Shown here: piece by piece, positions 47,101-59,100 of the stretch
Numbering within the stretch: the stretch's first letter is position 1
Layout: each line of letters begins with the position of its first letter
Assembly: GCF_032854445.1 (NCBI RefSeq)
Contig: NC_088301.1
Coordinates: 7,684,281-7,748,280 of the forward strand
DNA length: 64,000 nucleotides
DNA from: Liolophura sinensis
Lineage: Eukaryota > Mollusca > Polyplacophora > Chitonida > Chitonidae
Direction of reading: 5' to 3'
Position numbers and translations under genes: made by a program
Notes under the pieces: model-generated
Told to the model about the DNA's origin: nothing
The model's database searches: none
Seen by the model: only the letters and a program-made list of their open reading frames with translations

Positions 47101-50100
47101 TAATTATGAGAATTCAGTTCTTTTCATGACTACCAACCATGTCCATTAGTATTAGAAGAAAACCTCACAAACAACTGATTGAGCAAGTGCTTGGGGTTTA
47201 ACCTTTTATCTCACAATTTTTCAGTCATATGGCGAAGGAGTCCTGAGAGTACATGTAATGTGCCTCCTTGTTTGCAGGACAGATTTCCACCACACTTTTA
47301 TCTAGCACTCACAAATAACTGAGTGAGCGAGTCCTTAGAGTGGATGTAATGTGCCTCCTTGTTGCAGGACAGATTTCCACCGCTCTTTTATCTAGCGCTA
47401 ACAAAAAACTGAAGACGGTGAAAACAACAGCTTAAATCCATTATAATTGACCTTAAACTTCACTTAAAAAATGCAATTTCAGAGGCAATTAATGCCTTAA
47501 AATGAAAATTTCTTTTCACTTAGGGTATCGTCCTACCTTTCAAGGAAACCTCAAATGAGACAAAGTGGTGATGTGCCACTTTGTCTGATGTGTGCCACTT
47601 TGTCTGATGGGGCAAAATTTTAGGTTATATACCATATTGGAAGTAAACAGCATATAGAAGATAATTAATTTCAGAAGAATGGAATTACAATGGCTGGGAA
47701 TCTACAAGAGGCTGGAGAGAAACGACCAAGCTGCTTTGCTTTTGTGCTTATTTTTTTCAAATATATTTTATTCACAGCCTAATAATCATTATAAAAATGA
47801 ACGTATGTATGTATGTATGCTTGGGGTTTAACATCATACTTAACAATTTTTCAGTCATATGATGATGAGGAGTGATCAGGTGTGTCTACTTATATTGTGT
47901 CCTCTTGTGGCAGGGAGAGTCCATGCCACCACAGTGCTGCCACAACTGAATTGTTATGCTGAAGATAACAGACATGACAAAACACCCAGACATTTTATAC
48001 TGACACCGCACCAGCCAGTTCTGTTGCACTAATCTCTCAGTACTGAGCGGCAAGTGAGGCAGCAGCAAGTACCATTTTTAAAGTTTTTGGTATGACCTGA
48101 CACGGGTTTGATTCAGGGGTCTCCCGACTTCAAGGCAAAGGCTCTAACCATTAATCCATGAATTCATTGTATGAATTCAAATTAATGTGAAATAATTGCG
48201 CACATTCTCAATGGCATTATTCCATAATCTGAAGTGCTTAATAAGGGATAGCTAATGTAATGCTCCTTTGCAGAATTCATAAGGGCATAAAAAATACCAG
48301 AAAAAATGTATGGCGCTGGTATTGAACACATACATGTAATCATCTTGGTGAGGGTCTACAGTGGACTTACTGATGGTGAGGTAGTCTGTGGAAGATGTTA
48401 TGATTGGGACGATCCGAGTGATATTTGTGATGTTAGGTGTCTGGATGGGCTGGATCAACTCGACTTCTGCTGGCCCTTTGTCCCATGGAGGCATTGTCAC
48501 AATCTGTCACAACATCAAAACATTTACACACACTCATGTTAAAGACTACATCCGCTTTCCAAAAACTTCATAAATCAATATTTCATAACTTACCCCACCT
48601 TCTCAATAATTACAGGCACTCGTTAACTGAGATACACAAGAAATGTTCCGCAGGTAGATCATACAAATCTCCCGCGAAGTGCTCATAGCGGGGGATAACA
48701 ACTGGAGCATACGCCTACCCTAGCCTATAAAGCCAGGCTTTCCTCACAGCTTGTACACGGCATCATCTTCATCTTATGGTGTCAGCTTTCAGTATAGACA
48801 CAAAAATGAAACAAAAATATTCATGCCGGAACATCACCATAGTGAAAATATCTCTTTGCCATTTCCTTACCCAAAACTCTCACCATGCCATCTTCCCATT
48901 GTATTTCACAAACTATGTTATCTGATATTCAAAGTCAATGGTCGTGTGGCATTATTTACAGGGAATAATTTACAGCCGAATTAAGTATTATATCAGCAGG
49001 ATTGCCTTGAATCTACCAATCGCTTGTCTTCGTCCCCACTCGTGTTTGGGGCCCATATAAGATCGGAACATGGATGATTGGCGTTTGGTCATTGAATTAA
49101 CAATGCTGCCTTACAAATGTGGATGTGGAAGCACGCGTGTCCGCCTTGCAAGTAGACTTCCCTTTTATTACTAACCACCTGTCTCCTTTGGAGGGAGCAT
49201 GAGAACAATCTGACGGCTGAGTCTCATTGAGTGTGGGGGGGAGGGGGGTGGGGGGGTAATTTACCATGAGGATTTCAAGAGTTAGTTAGTTGTGCAAGTA
49301 CATTCCATGTATACATGTCATTACATCAGCTAAACAGGGCTGAATACTTTTATTATGTACCAGGGAATATCAATCTCTGATTACGTTTTGCTGTGAAAGG
49401 TAATGCCAATTTGACAAAGTATATAAACAATGTTCGACCAAAAAACAAAGTTCAACTGGTTAGATTCAACTGAAAAGATGAAAGACCTGATTTTCCAGTT
49501 CCTGGACGAGCACACAAACCATGCAGATTTCATCTACCACCTCCAGGTCTGGGAGATAGGAAGCTCTGGAAAGTCATTTCCAGACAAAAGATCATACATA
49601 TACGTTCTGTGTCCAAATTAATGTCTAAAGTAAAGAGAAGAATTTCCAAATTTTCATGAGTTTTTATCTACCAATCTCTCTATAGGTATACTCAATAGTT
49701 ACGAATGATGCAGAGTATGGCACGGTCTCAGTGAATACATTATCGTGTACCTCAACATCCTTCCCTTGGAAACCTCACTCAGTTCATTCAGGCTTCAATT
49801 AAACTGAAGCATCTTGACAAACTCTTCAGCTGAATACAAAATATGCAAAGTGCACATGGATGACAAAAATCAAGATTGCATGCAGAACAATTGCTGCAAC
49901 TGCTGTACTGGCTATAGGAATTATTACCAGATAACAAACTCACAACACAAAGCATCATTGAATTATAATATATTTACAATATAGTTTTAAGCAGCTTTCC
50001 CAAATTATCGACAGGCCTACAGGCACATATGCTGGTGAATGAACAATTATCTACTGTGACAAACCTTTTTATTTTTAATGTAGCAATAAAAGCTTTTAAT

Positions 50101-53100
50101 TCACAGGAAGCAAGGCCTTGATCAACAGCAGACTCCAACAGATGCGCGAGGTTAATCTGGATGGTAAGTTCAAGTTTCAGCCAGTCTATTAAAAGCATGA
50201 GAGGGGTGGTGACTACTCCGTGAAAGAATCTCAAAGCACTGTTTATCTAACTTGGATTGGTCAATCACCCCATGGTGAATGGAACAGTCTCCAAGTGAGT
50301 GGGCTCATAGTATCAGTTGAGCTCATGAAGTAAAATCTCTAGCAGTTACAAGTGCTAAGACACTTAGATCCGTTATTATTGGATTTCTGTCCAAAATTTC
50401 TTCTTCTTAGAGCATTTGACAGTAAATCGTAAAACATATACACCATGTAAAATTCTGATGCTGTTTATGAGACTACATGTATGTACTTTTTGGCTGTCAC
50501 ACCCAGCTTTCAGGTGGATTATAGGTTGTTTTGGGAACTGGTCGTGATGATTGAACTGGACCTTCCTTACTGGTTGACGGCTGGTATGCGAGTGTGAGTT
50601 TCGACGCATAGAGGTAAGGATCATGCAGCTAACACACGCCACATGCTGTGGTGATAGAAATTGCCTTAAAAGTGAAAGAGCTGTCATGGAAGACTTAAAA
50701 GGTGGTTATTCGCTAGCCATTTCACATACTCATCAAAGAGTTTGAATGCTGATCGTATCAAATGCAGGATCTATGGGCCTATGACAATGTGGGCCGCACT
50801 ATAGGCAGAGGAGGATTTCATCTTTCAAAGTAGCAGTTATCACACTGTTTGCTGGGATAGTACTGGTAATCACAAATGTGCTCAGTCCATCTACATGACG
50901 TTTTTATTTTTCATTTTTTACATCTTGACATTCATCCCTGCCTCTTACAATCTTCAATGGAAAATGTGAATCTTTAAAAAACTGGCAGTGTGTTTCTCTG
51001 CCCCTATCCCTTTTGCCAAGATGGTGAGGCTCACTCAGACATGGCGGAGATGTGGGCAACTGTCGCTGATCAACTACCGGTAATCCCCTACTCCCCACAG
51101 AGTTTACGACTTAAGACAACAGCCCTTGCAAGTATACAGCCTCAGTATACAGTTTCAGAAAATGCGGCTGTAATTATTAAAAAGGTACGGTAGCTGATAA
51201 ATCACGTCGCATTACGCACTATAGCCCAGACAATGTCAAATATGATTTTGATTTACATGAAATTTGATTTACAAAATTTTATGACAGTAGCCTCTACACG
51301 TAGGTCCTAAAGATTATAATTCATACATTCCAAAATGTATAGCCTATGTGATATCAATGTCACAGATCCAAATTCAGCTTCTGCTGGTTCAGCTGTGGCT
51401 TAGGGATAGAGGGTTTGCCAGGTAGATGTATGGAGGACAGGTCATAAATTTTCTCTGGGTATTTTAATTTCCTGCACCCATCATGATAAAACTGATTGTC
51501 ATCAATTAAAAGAAACTTCCACGTTAAGGCGCCAATCACAGTTCAACTATCAAAAAAAAAAATAATTGGTCGAGGGGTAAAAACTATATAACTACCTGAA
51601 GTGTTGTTTATATTACACTGTCCTTTACTGAACACGTATTATGCCTTACATCTTCCATCTGCCCGTTTACAGGTAAGACTAAAATGTTTCCCTAGCCAGC
51701 ACTGTTAACTTACCTCAGGACGAGACTCCGAGTCTGAGGGGGAGGACGGGATCTCCTGCTGAGGCTTCTCCATGACAGGTGGGGTGGGGCTACACGGTAC
51801 AGGCTCCTCCCCCCACGCCTCCACGGTGTCGTGTTGTGGTACCTGATGGAGTTCCTTCAGCGGTTGAAATTTCAGTACACTGTTGGCAAGTGGGTAGTAA
51901 ACTACGTCTGTTAACAAAGAGTCACACTGTAGTATTCACAATCACAAAAGTCAAATCAAAGTATTCACAATCACGTAGTAGCATCACAGTACTTTCAATT
52001 ACATAGTAGCAGAGTATTCACAATCATGTAATAGCATCTCAGTGTTCTCAATCCTGCAGTAGCATCAGAATATTCTCAGTCACTCAGTAGCATCACAATA
52101 TTCTCAATCATGTAATAACATCACTGTCTTCTTAATCATGTAGTGGCATCACAGTATTCTCAATCACTCAGTAGCATCACAGTATTCTCAATCCTGCAGT
52201 AGCATCAAAGTGTTCTCAATCATGTAGTGGCATCTCAGTATTCTCAATCACTCAGTAGCATCACAGTATTCTCAATCACTCATTAGCATCAAAGTGTTCT
52301 CAATCATGTAGTGGCATCACAGTATTCTCAATCACTCAGTAGCATCAAAGTGTTCTCAATCATGTAGTGGAATCACAGTATTCTTAATCACACACAACAT
52401 CATGCATGTAGTATGCATAATCACAAAGAGTTACATCCCACTGTGGTAAATATGGTGTTCACAATCACATCCTAAAGAGCCATTTCAGCCACGATTCTTC
52501 TCTTGATGAACAGAAGAAGAAAGGTATTCTGTCCAGTGCAACATGCATTCATTCATATACCATGTATGAATTTTCTCAGATCTTTAAATAATCCTACTAA
52601 TACAGAAAGCTGACAGAAACAAAATTTTAGCTCATTTATGTACAAATTCCTGGAGTGACGTCATTTCCCTCAAGTGACATCATTTTTTCTGGGCTGACTT
52701 AATCTGCAGCGTTGTCAATCACACTAAAGCTAATTCACAGATGACATGGTCTTCTGAGTCAACTGGAGTTTTGTGAAGTCATAGTAGCGTCAAAAAAGGT
52801 AATGTGAAGTCACATCACGAATTTGCACGGAAATGACTGAATTTCTTGTTTTTTTTGCACTGAATTGTAATAAGCTTGACATATCTTTATGTGATAACCA
52901 TTGTACATACTATGTACCCATGTGGCATACTAGCAAATTTAGCCTGAAATGTGTGTGCACCGAAATGGCTCTTTAATCCCCAAGTATAATGATACCAAAA
53001 TGCCATCTTCATTTCTGTTTTCAAGAGTGAACAGAGGCAGCCTGTGAAGTTCTGGTAATTTGCTTTCATGCAATTACCTTGTTTATTTAAAATTACATTT

Positions 53101-56100
53101 AATTTTAGTTATTTTGCTTGTCTTGAACTGGAAAAATCTCCAAGCACCCTGCATGTAAATAAATGCAGACTTCTGAATACGGTCAAATATAATGAGGACA
53201 ACTGAATATGGAAGACTTTTACTGGTCCAAATGGCACCCCCTAAATTCTGTGAATAAGAAATCTGTTCATTCTGACTAGGTAGACAAATCTTACCTTTCC
53301 AACAGGCAATTCTTCATTAAATCATACACCTTGTATTGGAAAGTATCCACTATAGAGTTGAACACTGTTGACTTAACAACCCAGGTGAGAACCAATATTT
53401 GGTATTAAAGCTTTACAGGTAAAAGATTAACTGACTCACTAACACTGCTCTGTGGAGCTAGAGAGACCAACAGCCACTGGTAAGTGTTTTGCAGGTGAGT
53501 TTATACATGATCCAATCTGCCCAGTCAACAACACCTGTAATCACAGGTCACAATTAACACCACTGCCCCCACATAGACTGAATACCTCCATCAGCTCATC
53601 TGTCCCAGCTAACCGTGACTGAGCTTGCCCACAGAAACTTGACATGGATCGATTACCTCAATACACAACAGGTTTCAGGTCCTTGGAAATTCAAGGATGT
53701 TTCTAACCCTAATTTTCCCAGGCAGACTTTTTTCCTTTTACCCTAATATTAACAATAACTGGTTGACAAAACCTCTAAAACATGATTACGGGAGAGCATG
53801 AGTAAATTTGGATCATCACAATCAAAATCCTGGCTAGATAGTTAATTCACACTACACTCCAACCTGAACCTTCCATTCACCCAGCTCCCAAAAAGAAATA
53901 AATGAAGGAAAAGTTACGAAATCACAGGATATCAGACATCTAAACAATTTGTCTCTCAATTTACATTTATTAATATGCAAAAAAAAGGAAAATATATATT
54001 GTTGTATTACTTGTAACTTTTTAGTTCTTACACAGGCATTTTTTTCGTTGTATTTTTGAAACCACAGATGAATCTAGTTTGAAGTATAAAGCAGGAGTGC
54101 CATCTTGCCAGAGTTCCCACGCCTTTTCTGGCCACATAACCCCACCTAACACTGCATGGCAAAGTATATCGCATTTCAGGCATTCATCGCCTTCAACCAA
54201 ACTGAAATGTCTTAACATCTATACTGTGTGTATGTGTATTATATATCGTTTCCAAAAATACCTTTTGAGCAGCTGTTGTTACTACATTTACTGTAGTTGC
54301 ACTAAAAATCCACGGAGGAAAAGAAGGCATTTTTAGATACAAACCTATTTTGCATTTATCTAGTCAAGCAGGGCTTTTTTTTATGTATATTGGTGAAAAC
54401 TGCATATTACCATTCACAGGAATTTTGCCATTAGTCAATCCTCACTTGGCACAAAAAAAAACAAGAGCTTTCAGAATCTGGCAAAATGGGTAACTTTTTA
54501 GTCATGGACAAGTTATTAAGTCAATCATAGAATGAGGTGGTTCTTATTGAAAGAAAATGGTTACCCTTTCTCCTTGTTGCAACTGTTGAAAACGCCAATT
54601 TTTTTACAATAGCTATTGCAAAAATACTTTAAGTAGTATACCTTAAAGAAAAACATCATGCACACTTGGAGACAATGCAGTATATGCTTAACTGTGTAAC
54701 AGTTTGATCCGCTCTCCTTTTGAATACATAAATCATGGAAACATTCAAGTCAAGATTTACTGAGGACGGCAGTAAAAGTGCAACGTTGTGGAACATGGAA
54801 CACGACCTATGCGCACCTCTCGCTCCAATGATACAAGTCCATCACCCTGGTAAGTCAATGAGTGCCTTCACCAAGGCCACAGGTGAAGTTTACAGGTGAC
54901 ACTTGGCTATTACAGGTGATAATACGTCACTTATAGCACACAGCTGTCTGTGACTTTGAGACAGGTGAAAATTGGTATCAAAATTACTGAAGTTATTAAA
55001 AGGATAATTGGTATTTTAAGCTTCCAGAGCTCTGTCAAAACAACTTAGCTGGTACTTGCATGCCAGCACTTATTATTCTCATCATTCAAGGGCCAATCCA
55101 TGGCTTTTTCAAGGAATATCAGTTTAAAGATCATTGTACAACAAAATGGTTCAAACAGGTTTTCTCTTTGATAAGAATTATTGTATTTTGTGATAATGTA
55201 GTTATCTGGTGTTCAGTGGTCTGGTACCAGGTGTAAACCAGGTGCAAACTGCACACAGGTAAAGCCCTGGATATTTCCTAGTCATAAGTTTACGATCTTT
55301 CCTCACTGAATTATAGATTTCTGGATGACAATGAGTGACAAAAAATCGGTTAAACTGCATTGAATGCAAATCCGGTTTAAAGTTAAAGTTACCTGAGAGG
55401 CAGCCTGTGAAGTTCTGGTAATTAGAGAACCTGGGGTTGTTCAGCACCACACCTCCAACCATAATTGTGTCCACTCTATCCAGGGTGTAGTCTGGGTGAA
55501 CCACAGTGGAAGGCCTGTCCTGGTCCAGCTGTACACAGATAGAGAGACATAAATAAATATCCCTGACTTGACATGGTGACAAAGTAATACAATGATGCAG
55601 AAGACAGTTAACCCATTAAATTATATCTTCCTGTAGTTCTTATGGTTGGACACAGACCGAATGTTATCACACATGCATACAGGTACACACAGACGGTCAG
55701 GCAGATAGACAAACAGACAGAGAGTCAGGCAGAATGACACACACACATACATAAACACACATGGTACTAGTGAATTCCCTGTTACATACACATGTAATGA
55801 CAATATTTCTACATTGCCAAAATCTGCTTTTAGAATGATATGTCAACATGAATTCAACATTTTAACTTATTTCAGAGCATTGCGCACCTGGAAAAGAAAA
55901 TGTGTCTGCCATTTTGGCAGTTACAGTTACACAAAGAAGAGTTTTCTGCATTAAAATAAAGGAACAAATCATTTATGTAATTTTTTAATGTTGGTTAACG
56001 TCATAATCCAAAATTTTCCACTCATACAATGGCGGTTAGTTTTAAGTGCAGAGGAAACCACAAGGTCCAGGAGAAACCACTGTCCTTTGGCAAGATACAG

Positions 56101-59100
56101 ACGGACTTTCCCACAATTGGCACATAGTTATGCACATCAAATTGGTGGGACTCAAGTGATCTGAGTGTGGAGGAATCTGCAAAATCCCTGTCCATGGCAT
56201 GGTTAAGAAGAAAACTAACACACGATCCATGATTTTGGAACAGTCTGTGGTCTTGTGACAGAACCCTCATGTGGTGCTATCTGTGGCATGAAATTACACA
56301 TCAATCTCAACAATCTGATGGTGAGTTTCCTACAGACAAAATAATTCTGAAGGGATGGCAAGGCTTGGATTAGAACACATACGATGGAGACTGTATCAAC
56401 TTGACTTGTCTGACAAAACCAGTCTTATTATACATATAGGTAGGTGCATACACATGTCTTTTGATAATTACTCTATTTAAATGAAGTGCTTTATGCAATA
56501 CAAAATAGCCCAAAACAAAATTTTTACAAACACAAGAAGTGTAAAATCTGAGACAACTTTGTACAAGTACAACTGCAACTCACATGAAAATACATTATTT
56601 TTGTGAATAAAAAGTGTGGAGAAAGACCTTTATGGATAAGTGGACACCAAGTAACCACCAGACTAAATGAAACAAACGAATAAATAATTTGTGTCCCCAA
56701 TTCTGTTTGAAAAAAAAACAAAAAAACAAAAAAGGGTGCATTGTACTCTAACAGAGTTACCACATATTTAATAACAATTCCAGCATGCACTGCACCGGAA
56801 AAGCCATGCATTTCAAACTTTCGGCAAATAATCCAACATACAATTCCTATAGGTACAAAATGTTGCGTTCCTTTCCCCTATCCCATTCCAACACAAATAT
56901 TTCAGTAAATCCTTTCATTATATTAAGCTTCAAAAGCTAATTTTCAAATAAGCCATATTCAAGGGTCTGGCTGAATTTGACTTTTTCTCTCTTCCACAAC
57001 AAAAACCAAAACAATGAAAAAATGTGTTGTTTTTGTTTTTGGTGAACAAGCAGACTGAAGAAAAAATAGCACAAAATTTTATACAATATGCAAAATAAGC
57101 AAACACCATCTCAGAACAACGCTTCTTAAACTACATGAGTACTCACTTCCGCTAAATCAATTACACTAGACTTATTTCCCTCAAATGGGTCCAGCTATGG
57201 ACAGGTAAACAAAACAAACAACTTAGGGCGAGCTTCAACACAATTCAAATTGATTCATTATGCAGATTTACATCAGTCATATTAAGTACGAGAAATAACT
57301 GGACCAAGCTGTTGCATGCTAGATTATAATAATGAATGAATGATTATGCTTTATGGTGGCACTTCAGCAATATTTCAGCCACACCGTGGCAAGAACATGT
57401 TCAAGCCAGGAGTCAGTAACTCAGCCGTTTTTGATGCAATAATGAAAACATCCAAAATCCAAACAAAACCACATTCACATTTTGTAAAAAATTATAGGAA
57501 ATTATTTACACCTTTGATGCACTAAATGATGCACTAAATTTGTGTGTTTATTCTCGAAAGACATTCACATGAATCTATGTTTAAAAATTTATGATTTTGT
57601 ACTACCAAGAACATTTTCAATAAAATAAAAAACTTTGCCACAATGCACCAGGTATGCTTTTGTAACTTTAATACTTTTCAATGCAATAAAAATTAGCCTT
57701 AAGGTTTGAGGTTCATTTAAGGCTTCTATTGATAGCCTACAGATGAAAAATGCATACAAAAAAACCCTTCAGGTCTGAGCAAACTATTTCATAATGATTT
57801 AAAAATAATAAGAGAGACAAGTTCTAAACTTACAGTTAAGCTCAGTTCTGTCTGCCTGCGTTTGTACTCCAATTTATGTCTCTGGTCGTCCACAAAAGAT
57901 CCTGATTTCTTGACAATATCTGAAAATACATTATCTGATTGTTTAATACCATGCTCAAGGATTTTATTGGCTGTCAGCTTTATAGGTAGAAAACAGAGTA
58001 AACCACTGATCTTTGATGGTTACTCATAAACTTTTTAATGAGAAGCACAGTCCCCGACAGCACAGTTGAGGGCTTTGAGGACAGTAGATCCAGGGTCAAT
58101 CCTGGGTCGGGTCAGGCTTGAGAACTCAAAAAAGAGGAAGTAACTTCATCGCTTGGTTTTCATCATTAAGGTGATAGTCCAACGACTGGCCAACCTGTAT
58201 CAGTATAATGGCTCGGGCGAGGTGGCTTACTTGCCTTTGGTAAGTTGTCTCAGTGAAGCAACACAAGATAAAAGAGTGGTGGAAATCTGTCCTGCAACAA
58301 GGAGGGACATACACTCTATGGACTCCTTTGTCATCATATGATGAAAAAATTGTTCAGTACCACCTTAATGCCCCAAGCACTCACTTACTCTAATGTGAAG
58401 CATACAGATATACACACCACATTGGAGGAAGACAGGTCTTCAAAGAACGTCCAGACTGTGCTAACGATCATGTGTGTGTTGTCAGCCACTATTAGGCCTC
58501 ACGAAAAGTGGTATCAGCAGAAATCCACAAATTTCCTGTTCAAGGCTAGATTGATCCTGCATATCATCATTTGTGTTTTAAGCCGTACTCGAGAATATTT
58601 CCCGTATATTTACGGGTCTATCAATGGACACAGAAAACCAGGTAGAATCTAGGAGAAACCTGTGCCTCTCCAGGCACCTGACAAACCTCTTGACAAAAAA
58701 TAAACCAAATCCTCCAGATTAATTCACAAAAAAAATTCACAACTGAGGTCTGTTTTGAACAATTTGTAACATTTCTTAAAGCTGAGTTGGAATGGGATTA
58801 CAGCTTGCAAGAGTGATCCATGAGATCTCAATCTCATTAATACATATAAAAGCATGATGTGTATCTCAGTTCAAAGATTAAAGGCTGAGACAGATAACTG
58901 TTAGAAATATTAGACCTAAATATTTCATTTAATTGAACTATATTATATTTGTGTGTACATAAATAAAATTTCCTCTCCGGACTTTGGTGGGAAGGTCTGC
59001 CAGCAACCTGCGGATGGTTATAGGTTTCCCCTGGCTTCTACCCAGTTTCCTCCCACGGTTTCTTCCCACCATAATGCTGGCTGCCATTGTATAATCAATA

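Noticed and set aside
48720-48735. TATAAAG-like sequence that could be a promoter
   Set aside because: It lies inside an intron of the LamG gene on the opposite strand with no plausible downstream exon.
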